Assembly (NCBI GenBank): GCA_012934845.2 | Contig: WNNJ02002436.1 | Span: forward strand, 1-64,000 | Direction: 5' to 3' | DNA: 64,000 bases | Origin: Pomphorhynchus laevis | Lineage: Eukaryota > Acanthocephala > Palaeacanthocephala > Echinorhynchida > Pomphorhynchidae | Part shown: piece after piece, positions 11,956-22,980 of the stretch | Layout: each line of letters starts with the position of its first letter | How positions within the stretch are numbered: position 1 is the first letter of the stretch | The notes under the pieces: generated by a model | What the model was told of the DNA's origin: nothing | Databases searched by the model: none | What the model saw: the letters and a program-made list of their open reading frames with translations, nothing else | Program-made: the position numbers and the translations under genes

Positions 11956-12740
11956 CCTCCCTAGACAAAGCTAGGGGCGGACAGGTTGCCCTCCCTGCCA
12001 CTAACTCCGTTCAGAGTGGGCACTTGCCCACGGGCAATGTCTTCATTTCCCGTGTTGGAGTCCTCTCCGGACTTGGACTTGAGCGGTTTGCCAGCCTTCA
12101 ATAAAGGCACGGTGTGGGCCGCATCCTTCCGTTTCTTTGATTCCGGAATCGTTACCGGAGGGAGTATCTGCATAGCTGTCAGGAGTTTTTGTTGTCGTTG
12201 AAGCACGATTTAAGCCGATAGGCCTTGAAGGCCTCACACCTCCTAGACTAGGAGGGATGCGGACCATTTTAGTTTAAATACCGCGGGGTAGAGGAACACT
12301 GATCCCCGATGTATATATTCTTTGTAATAGCAATATCCACAAATCTTCTCTTCATTGCACATCGAGGCCCAGTGCCCCTATCCATGGCATAGATTGCAGT
12401 GGGGGAACGTCATGTTAACGTTAGAGAGAAGAATAAATTTTAAATTAAAACCCATGAATGGGTTACAGGATGTTTTAGACAATATCTCGGCAATGTCGGT
12501 GGGCACCGAGACAAAACCAATAGGAATATATTGCCCATTCTTCCCTTAACAGGGCGTAAATTAGATACTTTAAACAGTAATTGGAGAGTGTTAATGTCTA
12601 TTTGCTCTAGGTGAGGAAGGAGATTAGTTATTTTCAATGAAGCCATGATGTGCTTAGACGTTAGGCTACCAAACTTGGAGAGATTTTGATCAAAGAATTC
12701 TTTGTATGCATTTGCCAACTATGAGGGGGCAAATGAAATT
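11956..12740 (-). mobile_element. LINE D, left copy, ORF1 region (broken)
   Basis: Minus-strand frames at 12440-12718 (ASLKITNLLPHLEQIDINTL, RPVKGRMGNIF) are homologous to the plus-strand ORF1 at 13654 onward (ASVKINNFPPHLEVEDLNLL, RPVKSKSGHDL). The two LINE copies therefore point away from each other, 5' end to 5' end. The region near 12000-12270 is the ORF1/ORF2 junction and aligns with 14380-14480 at moderate identity. Dead copy. Confidence 0.65.
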
Positions 12741-13276
12741 TTGATATCCGTTTTGTAATACCTAACCGAGTAAAGCAGTATTCTTTTACTGAACTCTTTT
12801 GCAAAATAACGAAAGAATATATTGTATAATTTGTGCCTTTTTATAGGCTTTGAGAGTTACTCACCTTTGGTGTAGATAGTCAACATTCCCTCAGAATTAC
12901 CTGAATTTAGATCCATTTTTCGATAAACGTTGAATTCTGAATCGTTTAAAGCTCCCCACTTGTTCGTTCGTTGTCTTATATTCTCCCAATTGTGATTACA
13001 ATTGTGCCTCAATAAGCATTACATTTGTGAATGCGTAAAATGTTTGAAGCGATATGTAGGTGAATCAAAACGGGGCTTAACGAGAGAAATTAAGACAGAC
13101 ATTCGCGCGTTAAGAATGAATTCTGATGCGGTAGTAAAGAATTGCTAGAGAACAATGAAGACTATGAATTCAGAACCTTAAAAAAGTTTGAGAAATAATA
13201 TACATAAAATTTGAAGGAGGCGTATTAGATTTGAAAGCTGATGGTTGACGGTAAAGTGAAAAAATAGTCAAAAACA
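12741..13276. other. Centre of the head-to-head LINE pair
   Basis: Presumed 5' UTR material of one or both LINE D copies. A short frame at about 13000-13190 (NCASISITFVNA-like in the alternative frame) is not interpretable. No gene supported. Confidence 0.4.
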
Positions 13277-14480
13277 GTGCAATGTGTAACAGTGACGGAC
13301 GATCAAAGAATAGTGTTTAGAAATATAAAAGCAGATTCTGGTAAGAGTTTTAACTGCTCTGCTACTGTAACAGACCAGGAGGTAAGTGTTTTGTGTCCAA
13401 TTCTAAACAGGATGCGGGGGCACCTCCCCCGTCCCCAAATTAAAAACCTGGTGATTATTACTTTAAAACAACCTATTGCTAGACATAATATTTTCAATAC
13501 CTTCCTTCGTATCTTCGTAAATGATCATAATAACCGTATTTTGTTCAACTCTTTTCGTTTGTACGAGTCTAGTATAAAGATTTCTTTTACAACTGCCGAT
13601 CTAGCCAACGAATACAGTAATTTTTTGAGAAGAACCTTACACACTTAGGAAAGTTGGAATTTAAGCCTATCCAGGCTTCTGTTAAAATAAATAATTTCCC
13701 TCCTCACTTAGAGGTGGAGGATTTGAACTTACTGAAAACACTATGCAAACTTTCGTTGGTTCGTCCGGTGAAAAGTAAGTCCGGCCATGATTTACCGATT
13801 GCCTTTTGCTCTGTTGACTCCGGCCATGCTGAGATTCTAGCCATGTCTGCATCTAACCCCTTCCCGGGGTATAACCTGCAATTTTATATCTTAGAAGAAG
13901 ATAACATGACCTATCCCACTGCAATTATGTCATCAAAGGGGCATTGGGGGTCTACATGCACTAGCCCGAAAATTTGTGGAGTCTGTAGCTTCGACTCCTG
14001 TGTTAGACTTCTGAAGGGAACAAATGCGAGGCTCACCCTGTCTGCTCGAATTGTAAATGTGATCATCCCGCATGGTACCGGAAGTGTAATTATTTCAAAA
14101 GCTATAGAAGAACTTACATGAGCCAAGCTTTCAAATATGCAAAACCGTCTACTGATTCAGCCTGCATTGCAGCTTCCAGGATGACGGATAAGGACATTAT
14201 TCGGTTACTAGATTCCAATAAGATGAGTATCTTCAGCGAAATGAATTGTTTGATTTCTAACCTATTGTCCTCACTTCTCACATCTACAGAAATAACGAAG
14301 CAATCGGTAGCGGGATCAAAGAAAATGGAAGCGTCAGTCCACATTATTCCCCTATTAAAGTCGGAAAGATGTATAAACAGATAAAGGCCTCCTAAAATGA
14401 AGATAAAGCCCGCGGGCAAGTGCCTACTCTGGACGACGCTAGTGACGGAGAGGTCAACATTTCCGCCTCTGGCTCCGTTT
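13277..14480 (+). mobile_element. LINE D, right copy, ORF1 (gag-like) region
   Basis: Two frames (13277-13648 and 13654-14121) cover an ORF1-like protein. The second contains ASVKINNFPPHLEVEDLNLL and a C-terminal cysteine-rich part (CTSPKICGVCS, then in the neighbouring frame further Cys/His). This resembles the zinc knuckles of I/Jockey/R1-group ORF1 proteins, which bind the element RNA. Two or more frame breaks are present. The left copy has the matching segment inverted. Confidence 0.6.
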
Positions 14481-14486
14481 AGCTGA

Positions 14487-15583
14487 AGGCAATGCCACCC
14501 AGATAATCTAACACAATGCAGAGTACTCGTGAGACGTTTTCACTGAATATCTTACAGTGGAATTCGGGAGGAGCTTCTGCCCTTGGACTTCTATCTGGTA
14601 GAGATGCAGATGTTATAGTCCTTCAGGAGACGCGGTGCATCTGTCATCCCCAGGAGAATACTCGATTCATCCCTAAGCACATTTGCTCACACTATACTCC
14701 GTACATAATCCCGACTCACTCATCTTCATCTCAGGGTCATTTAATTCTAGTTAAATGCTCCTTAAGATCTTCTCTTCTACTCAACTATTCTTGTCCAGCC
14801 CTGTGTTGTTTAGTTATGCCACTTTGTAAGAAAGGTAAACGCCTCAGTCCAGCCAATGACTACATCCATCCAGGTGAGATTCACAAGAACCGTGCCCTCC
14901 TGGATAGGATTATAGATAGCGGTTATGACATGGTTCTTGGTGATTTCAACGACAGAACTGGTCGTTGGATTAATGCAATACTCCGCATAGCCAGGAACAA
15001 TTATCCTATTCATAAACCACCGTCCCCTACTTTTCATTGAACATCAACAAATTCTCTCATCGACATATTACTGCTCTATGAGAGGTGGTTGTTGAAACCC
15101 CACTGTACGGATCAGTCGCGACAACATCTGTCCACCTCTCATGACTTGATTCGCTGGAGAAGATACGCTGCTTCGAAAAAGATTCCAATTTGATCCTGTC
15201 AGAGTGGCTTTCTTTCAGGCAGCTATCCAACGCTTTCCGCCGATGCGTTGGATAGCTGTTTGAAAGAAAGCTATCCAACAAGAAAGCTATCCAAAGTCGC
15301 ACTCCGACAAAACTCAATACGTTAGCATACACGATCCGTCTTCTCAACCTCTCTGCTTCTGCCAGACAAGCTTTCTCGAAAGAATATTGGAGCTCTAGGT
15401 ATAGGTTCTAACTGGGCAAGAATAGGGCAAGCATTGCTTCCCTTACCCAGCCCAGTCTTCCTTCTGGAAGATATTCAAGAAGGAGAAGTTTGTCTGTTGG
15501 AAGGATAGAGCCTTGGGTTGGATTAGTAAAATATGTCTTGATAATATTTTAAAATAAGTCACTATCCCTACATAATTATGGTC
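14487..15583. repeat. Right arm of the 1,097-bp inverted repeat
   Basis: Reverse complement of 10859-11955. This arm holds the better-preserved endonuclease frame (14516-15040, +), so it or its sequence type is probably the parental one. Confidence 0.9.
14516..15040 (+). CDS. LINE D ORF2 N-terminus: APE-type endonuclease fragment
   Basis: The frame starts MQSTRETFSLNILQWNSGG. The LQWN motif, VIVLQETRC (the catalytic Glu region) at residues 33-41 and MVLGDFNDRTGRWIN (the DFN motif) near residue 138 are the signatures of the apurinic-like endonuclease that nicks target DNA for non-LTR retrotransposons. The usual length is about 220-240 residues with a closing SDH motif. Here the frame ends at residue 174, and the following segment continues in other frames. 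It belongs to the LINE whose RT lies at 15640-16900. Not functional as it stands. Confidence 0.7.
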   Translation: MQSTRETFSLNILQWNSGGASALGLLSGRDADVIVLQETRCICHPQENTRFIPKHICSHYTPYIIPTHSSSSQGHLILVKCSLRSSLLLNYSCPALCCLVMPLCKKGKRLSPANDYIHPGEIHKNRALLDRIIDSGYDMVLGDFNDRTGRWINAILRIARNNYPIHKPPSPTFH

Positions 15584-15639
15584 CACTCAATCACTTTAAC
15601 AAATCCTGCCTTGGGTAGACTTTAGGAGTAGATCTATCT

Positions 15640-16900
15640 GTTTCAGATATTCTTAACTCCTTAGGGCCGCTTCTGGGCACCTCCAAATCCGTCGCTCCAC
15701 TCTCTTCTCGTGTCTGTCAGCTTTTGACCGCCGAAATAGAAGAAAAGTGGCCGTCACAATGCTTTTAGCAACCCCTTCCGATGTGGCCGCTATTAGCATT
15801 AGTAGATAATTTTTTTTCCAAAGAAAAATCCGGTCTCTTGTCCTAAAGACCTGCGGCTTATTTAGATTCAAAATTCCCTTGCATCGATTTACGAGAACGC
15901 GCTTACCCGTAAAATTCACGATCATTTAAGTAGGCGAAATTTAATCCCACCATGTTTCCATGGGTTCGTCAAATGTCACTCGGTTCATTTAGCTGTAGGT
16001 GAAGTGCATCAGTTCTGTCAGGAGAATAGTCATCAACTTGCTGTGGCTGTTTTCCTTGATTTTTCTGCTGCATTTGACCGCATCTTCATTCCCTTTGTTA
16101 TCTCTTCTCTCAGGTCCCTTGGGTTGCCTGCGAGAATTATTACCAGGGTGGAGATACTGATGTACACCAAGCGATTCTTTTATGAAGACGATCCTGATGC
16201 GCGTCAATTCTACCCTATTACGAATGTGCCTCAAGGCTCCCCTCTTTCTCCAATCTTATTTCTTGCTGCCTCCATTGAACTCTTTAAAATATCAAAACGC
16301 GAACAACGTCTACTGGCATACGCTGATGATACCACAACTCTGTTCTCTGGACGCATGTTCAAATACGTAGTCTGGGACATCAGCCGATTCTTTCTAAGAT
16401 CAAAAGACCAGTTAACCCGGTCCAATCTTATTTTAAACTTTGCCAAATCGCAGGTGGTTGTCTTTCATGGCACCCCTGCAACAAAGCAAAAACTTAAGAG
16501 ATTAGCATTCTCTGCCCTTCTCCATTTTGAGTAATCAACCACTCCCTACCTTCACGAGTCGAGTAAAATATCTGGAATTTACCGTTACGGTGAACTGATC
16601 GGCGAAAGCTGACTTGGATAGACTTAAATGTATCCTGAAGAGAGCTAGGTGTACCCTTAAACGGGCTCGGCATATGTCATTAAATGGGAAAACCCAAATG
16701 CGGCTTTTGGGTACTTGGACTATCTCGAGATTAGTCTTTTTTTCTAAAGCACGTCTTACGTAACAAAGGCTAAGGTTTCTTAAGCTCCTCGTCTCTTCTT
16801 GCCTCGATTGGTCTCTTCGGGGTGTTGTGAAAGACCTCGGGTCGTTTAGTCGTAAGGCGGCGTGTTGGATTGGTTGGAAGACTTAGATCCCACTGGACAT
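15640..16900 (+). mobile_element. LINE D reverse transcriptase region
   Basis: A 176-codon frame (16004-16534) carries RT motif A (AVFLDFSAAFDRIFI), motif B (VPQGSPLSPILFL) and motif C (LLAYADDTTTLFSG), all intact. Upstream and downstream parts are in other frames. The C-terminal segment at 16570-16900 (ARHMSLNGKTQMRLL, WIGWK) matches fragments at 8310-8640 (-) and 30840-31360 (+). It follows the endonuclease arm in the correct order, so 13277-16900 is one mostly full-length but broken copy. Confidence 0.75.
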
Positions 16901-17730
16901 TAGGTCATGAAGAGTGAAGACTCTACTTACTGATCATATAGTTTTTCTGCTGTGTTTTTGTCTTTTTAATTGTCATTGACTATTATTAACTCCCTTGTAT
17001 TATTTATAAGAAAATCTTTATTATTAGATTGAAAATTGTATACAGTTACTTTTATGCTAATATTACAAAGCAGTTGGAAACTTTTATACTAATATCACAA
17101 AGAAGCAAAGAAGCATATATTTTGCAGACTCGCCATTTAGACTTAATGACGTACATATATTTGACTAATTTATATAAAAAATATATAAAATATTTTAACT
17201 TTGCACGTGCTTTAGATAGACAAACCTTTTGGACCCAATTGTTTAAAATAATTGTTTGATTTCCTTCTGCTTTGATTATTTATTAAAAGAATATATAAAC
17301 AAATACTATTATGGACTTTAATACTATGATGAAAAAGGGGGATATGTCATTATAGGAGGAACTTGCTGTTCTTTAATTTAAGTGTTTATGTTCATTAATC
17401 GCCTATACATTAATTATTAATTAATTAAAAATTAAAAATTAATTATTATATTTATAAGTAAATAAATAAAATTATAATTAATTATTAATGCTATAATAAT
17501 ATGACAATAATAATATTATAATTTATGTAATATGTTAATAATAATTTTATTATTTAATTATTAATATAAGTAATATGTTATAATTAATTATGTTAATTAA
17601 TTAAATACTATTAAATTATTAATTTAATAATGAATTAATTTTTAATTATTAATTAATTTTATTATTAAATTATTTAATTTCTACTAATGAATGATCGCTA
17701 ATTTTTTTACGAATAAATTTTAATAATAAA
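16901..17730. other. AT-rich spacer
   Basis: Very AT-rich with ATTAATTA-type low-complexity DNA at 17410-17680. No gene supported. Confidence 0.6.
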
Positions 17731-19150
17731 TTATATCAAAATAATTAAAAAAAAAGTTGAACTGTCTGTTTCAGTCCAGCAATCGTCGAGATCGACGCCG
17801 TTTTTATCGAAATCCTCATCAGATGTAGATGATGATTCATCAGAACTTACCAAGCTATTCTGGACGAATTCTATTTTATCGACCAGTTTTCCACACGTAA
17901 CAACCTTCATGCTTGAATATCCAGCTATCATATCGATATTAAATTCCTTCGTGCTACAGCATTGGTCTAGCATGTGATTCATTACTTCCTCGCATAGTTG
18001 ATCAACGTTATCATCATTAGTTAATATTGTATCAGAAGGCGTTGCCGTTGTCGAATCTGGATGTGTAAGGCTATTTTCTTGTCTTGCAGTTTCGGTAACA
18101 ACAGATTTTAGATTTATAGAAGAATCTTCTTCAATAAAATCGATAAACTCCGATACCCATTTAGGGTTGATCTTCACGTTGACATCGCTGAACGCTCGTA
18201 TGATTGATAGGAAACAGAATCTGAGCTGCTCCGGTGTTTGAATAAGCCCAGGACGTTCATTACGAAGATTGTGTAAAATATTCATAAGTTGAGCATGAGA
18301 GTTACAACCTTCACTTGCTGCAAGTAGAGTGAGTACGATATCTACAAAAGCAAACGTGCCACTTCTTCCGATACCAGCACTGCAATGAATAACTGGTGAG
18401 TGTTCGAAGACATGTTGACTTCGTAATATGCTAAGAAAACGAAGGAAATTTTCAGGGCGAGGGTTCGCCAAAGTCAGGTCAATCAGTATAATTGTAATGC
18501 TGTATATCTCTTGTTTCGCCTGTATTGCTTTTTAGAACTTTTAAAATCCTCTCTACAAACGAGTCGTAATGTATTCCAGATTGAAGTTCAACAGTCATAT
18601 CGATATCGTTCAAACGCATAATTGCCGTATCTTCTTCGGTAAGACCATCGATTAGTATTTTTTACATAGTTTACTCCATTGTAAAAAACTGGAAGCATTT
18701 GGAACGGCCTTTTTCTACTAACTTATTCAGAATAATAATCGACCGAACGTTATCTCGCCAAACCATATTCCAATAATGTGAGATCGTGTTCGACAAAGGG
18801 CCCTGAGAAAGTATGTATGATCGATTTGCAGGTTTATATTCAACAAAGTTAGCATTGATATACGATGTTTGACAGTTTTTAAGTTTTACTAATGTGCTGT
18901 CGACTTTTCCATTGCGTTCTAAAAAAGGATACGCAGTGTAGATATATCCACCCGACTGTTCATAGTCGCGATCCCATTTATTCGTAAGATTTAGATCTTT
19001 TAATTGACTCGGAGCAAGCCCGCGCATATTGGTGGGCATCTGTAATCCATAATCTTTTAATCTTAGGAATTCTCGAAAACCTTCACACTTTTTATTTCGG
19101 TTGAATTGACTGCATATGGATTTTGGTATTAGTTCGTCGGAACCCTTTGT
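17731..19150 (-). pseudogene. PTP1B/TC-PTP-like tyrosine phosphatase relic fused to a LINE
   Basis: Minus strand. The first half of the PTP domain (TSYINANFVEY, then RSYILSQGPLSNT, then HYWNMVWR) lies at the end of the long LINE frame, about 18690-18900. The second half, in the frame 17731-18471, holds the P-loop HCSAGIGRSGTF with the catalytic Cys and Arg, and the Q-loop GLIQTPEQLRF. Between them, same-frame sequence reads DTAIMRLNDIDMTVEL and TGETRDIQHYNYTD. The WPD loop Trp codon is a TGA there. Two further TAA codons lie near 18670-18685, and one base is gained near the ANPRPEN start. No introns interrupt the domain, although animal PTPs of this class are multi-exon, so it looks like a retrocopy. 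Sequence type is PTPN1/PTPN2/Ptp61F; the acidic C-tail is not assignable. Confidence 0.75.
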
Positions 19151-22100
19151 CGGGTTCAGTGATATGCGGGAAACACTGGCGGATGAAGGCTCCGTAGGCC
19201 CGCTTTCAGAAATATTTAATTCGCGGGCTTCGGCAACTGCTTCTTCGTCTGATTGGGGTAATTCTTTTTGGCCATCATCATTCGGACGCATATGTATTAT
19301 CGTGGAGTCAAGAAAATTGTAATCAGTTGTTGAACTGTGAATGCAAACTTCGCGAGGTTCAGGATGGCAAATGTTCGGATTTATTTGGTCGAAATATGGA
19401 TGATAATTGTTTTCAATGCTCGATAGAAGGGCCTTTGCATTTCCTCGCATCAACGCGATTGAAATACGCTGAAACAGGCGGGCTGCTGCAATATCGTACG
19501 ACATTGATGAACGAAGAGCTAAATTTCGAGCTATGCGCCTAACTACTTGCTCACCCTCTGGATTCCAGCCTCCGTAACACTCTAGCACAGCAGGGGTGAA
19601 GTTGTACCCTGCTTCGATCATTTGAGCCCGGTATTTCCTGTCTTTGACATTGGAGGCGTACTCATTGGCAGAGAAAAGTTGGGTACGAGCGGCATGGCGG
19701 ATGTAGGCCTTCTGTAGCGGGTTTGTAACCGCAAAATCCACTGCTTCCGGCGGATCTCCGTAAATTAGAATATCAGCCGGTCTTTCTCTGAGATTCTTTA
19801 TCAGGTTCGGGACTTCTCGTCCAACGTGCATTCCAGCCGATTGTGCAGCCTGAAAAACAATGTCTCGTATGCCATTATGACGTAGGCCTGTAAAACCTCC
19901 AAAAGAGCATGTTAAGGCATGGAAACCCATACAATCAGCTTTACGGTAACACCTACTGCACCTGTAGATTTCATCAGAAATGGGAATGCCCAGCCAGAAA
20001 CGTATTAGGACAGAAAATTCGTTGTCGGTCAGCGCTAGACCAAGACTTTTGTTGGGTGTACATTGTAGCCAAGCATTTGCGTGGGGAGAGGACACTGAAA
20101 GTATTCGCGCTTTGTCCGCCTCACTCGATCTCGATTTTAACTGATCTAGCATGGCTGAGTCAATGAGAGAGGACAATTTTCCCTGTACTGTCGACACAAC
20201 GAACTTAGTTGAAACTTCCTCTAGTGCGTTTTTTGATGTGATGAATCCAGGAAAAGTACTAGCATCCAGATCAAGAGAAGTTGCGACAGCTTGAGTGCTT
20301 GCTATAAAGGCTGCTGAACAGTGTTTCAGAGTACTTCTCAGACCGAGTCCGCCCATTTTTAGAGGAAGTTCAGCTTGCCACTTTTTCTTGGTTGAAAGTT
20401 GAACTGATGTGATTATTCCAAGTGCGCGCATAACTGCTTCGTCGAACCGATGGCAGAAGTCGTCCATAAAACGGAAGTCAACGTTTCTCATGTAAAATGC
20501 CACTCTAGGGGCTGACGCGCAGTGTCGCAGAAGCAAATAAGCTACATGAGCATCAGGAATTGATGTCACGAGATCTATATCGTGGAGGAGTTTGGGCATA
20601 ACCTTTTCGAGCATGAACGACTTGACAAAATCAGGCGAGCCAATCGGACAACCAAGTAGTGAAAAATTGCGACCACTCACAACTGTACAGGGTTGCTGAC
20701 AAGTATTGTTGATGGATTGAATATCGTCTGTGTTTCCTATAAGTTCCGTCTTACCCCAGTTAATGGACAAACCAATCATTGAAAATTCTGAGGAGATAAA
20801 ATTCAGTGCAAGAGCAATGGCATTTGGGTTGCCCCCAATGATGCCATCATCCAAATACCATTTGTTGAAATGAATGCCCTCCATATTGTTAAGCTGTGCA
20901 AGTACAGGGTGGATTGCCACAGAGAACAGTAGAGGGCCTAAGGGGTCACCTTGTTGAACTCCGGATTCAGATTTTAGGTATTGCGAGCCGAAACGGAGAT
21001 AAGTGGGGTGATCGTAGCACCAACGTACCCACGCTGCCATTTGAGGAATTTGGGATTCAATTGCTCTCAAGAAAATACGCCTGTCAATAGTGTTAAATGC
21101 GTTCGACACGTCGATTTTTGCCCACGTCCAATTTCCCAATTCAGGCATATGTTCGTTCGTGCGGCGGACCTGATGGATTATGTTGTCAATGCCGTTCGGT
21201 GTTGCAACGCCCATCTGTAATGGTCTGAGAATCGTTACGAACTCTCCTCTTAACTTCGAACAAACGCACTTTGAGCATATTCGTCGGAGTGTATCTCCAA
21301 TTGCAATGGGGCGAATACCTCCGTTTGACTTTTCTAGAGCGATGAGGTTCGCGCCTGCCAAGAAAGGAGCAACTTGTTGTGGTAAATCACCTGCCACCAT
21401 GTTGTTTATCAATTGCGTTAAGCGTGAAAGAAGTGTTCCTGAGGGATCGGCGGAAATGAGGTCCTGCAAGTGTTCGGGCCTCAGTCCAAGACAACCAGGC
21501 GATGATGCTGCGGGGAAAGAAAATACAGCGTCTTTTATGGTATCACTGTCAAAAAGAATAGGCTGACTATTACAAAGGTATGAGTGATGTATGTCTTTAC
21601 CCGCGGGGTGCAAGTGACCCAGCCGCTGTCGAACTTCGTCAGTGGGTGAAATATATCGGGACGAGGATAAACGTTGCATGGCCTTACTGTAATTACCCTG
21701 TCTTGCCAAATCTATTGACGACATCATTGTACTAGTGTGAGCTGTTTTTTTGGGAGAATTGAGGAATGGCAAAACTTGATCGCGTATCTCTCCGAGCTCT
21801 CTAGATTCAATGTTATCTAGCATTCGAGATATACCCTGTAGAGTCGCGTTGCGGCGTCTTGAGGGGCGACCTTTGATATCTGACTTAATGAAGGCAATTT
21901 TGGCAAAACCGAGAAGGAGTGTCCAAGATGCGGGTGAACGATAATGCAGCGCATCAGCAATGAGTCTTGACAATATTCGAGCAGACCTGCTTCGAAGATT
22001 CCAGGGAATGCGTCAAAAAGTAGGTACTTCAGATTGCCATAATTCGCGAAGGAACGACCAGGTGATGTATAACTCACTCACCGCGTCAACGTGAGCCTCA

Positions 22101-22384
22101 GTTGATGTATGACCAGACGTTTTAAGGAAGATGTCATAATTAACACGCTTACTCTCCGGAAACAAAAAGTTTGTCGGCGGAACAGTGACGTTAATAGTGG
22201 CAGCCATTGGAGTTGGCGGGAGAGACGATCCTAGGCATCGAGAACGTATTGGTCCGTGTACCTTTATGAGTCCGAGCTTAGTAATGGAAATAACTCGCCC
22301 ACAAACTGAACAAAGCGAGGAGGTATGTGAAGGGTGTAGATGAGGAATTGGGTTTCCTGACATGGCTTCGTTATTGCAAACCAC
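18671..22384 (-). CDS. RLE-type non-LTR retrotransposon polyprotein, reading into a PTP domain
   Basis: Minus strand. The frame starts at 22384 with a zinc finger (CSVCG, then HG and C about 13 and 20 residues later). One in-frame TGA follows at about 22012-22014, then 1,100 open codons. Domains in the long part are RT motif A (WAKIDVSNAFNTID), motif B (SGVQQGDPLGPLLF) and motif C (WYLDDG). A Cys/His knuckle (CSRC, HALTC) comes next, then a restriction-like nuclease end with RHNGIRD, RPADIL, a following VDFAVT and a K-x-RKY. This PD-D-K layout marks the endonuclease group that lacks APE. After MRGNAKALL the frame continues about 150 codons of unknown tail and then enters a PTP domain without a stop. 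Relatives lie at 25018-25391 and 48572-52117. I cannot fix the clade (R2-group or Utopia-like are options). Confidence 0.8.
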
Positions 22385-22739
22385 TCGATCGCTGAGTTAT
22401 AAATTTACGACTAATTTGATGACACTTAAATTTTGAATATAAAAATCGTTGGTATTCTTTTCAATTTTGTAGATTCGCTGTATAGAGCTGGTGTATTAAT
22501 TACTGTATTGAGCTGGTGTATTAATTGCTGTAAAGAGCTGTTGTATTCATCGCGGTATAGAGTGTATAGAATGTATGTTATTTTATTGTATGTTTATTAG
22601 AAACCAAAATTTTTTTAAGGTCAAAATCGCTAATTTTTCAAAATCGCTAATTTTTCAAAATCGCTAATTTAGTATAAAAATGCATTATTATTGTTTTATT
22701 ATTTTAATGCATATTATTTTAATACAAAACATATTTTTA

Positions 22740-22980
22740 TTAGTGACAACCTTTAAAAATAAGAAAAATCAAATTTCGAAATTTATTGTTAAAATTAAAA
22801 GTGAAGGTCAATTTTAATGAATTGACTAATAAATAATATACGATGTATTCGAATAAATCATCAGGAGGAACTGCTATATAATCATAAACATAATGCATGT
22901 TTATGTATTACGTATCATTATGCATATGAAGTATTTTCTCTGATGAAATTCGATTATATAGTATCTTATAATAAAACAAT
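22740..22980 (-). mobile_element. PLE terminal-repeat (pLTR) fragment
   Basis: The minus strand shows the order seen in other pLTRs: GATATATAGTATCTTAT-like start, a GTATTTTCTCTGATGAAAT block, CAGGAGGAACTGC and GAATTGACTAATAAATAA. The central motif part is deleted. It lies just upstream of the RLE LINE. Confidence 0.6.

Noticed and set aside
22013-22077. Overlapping minus-strand frame 21817-22077 as a separate protein.
   Set aside because: It is an out-of-frame shadow of the RLE LINE; the true LINE frame runs through here with a single TGA.
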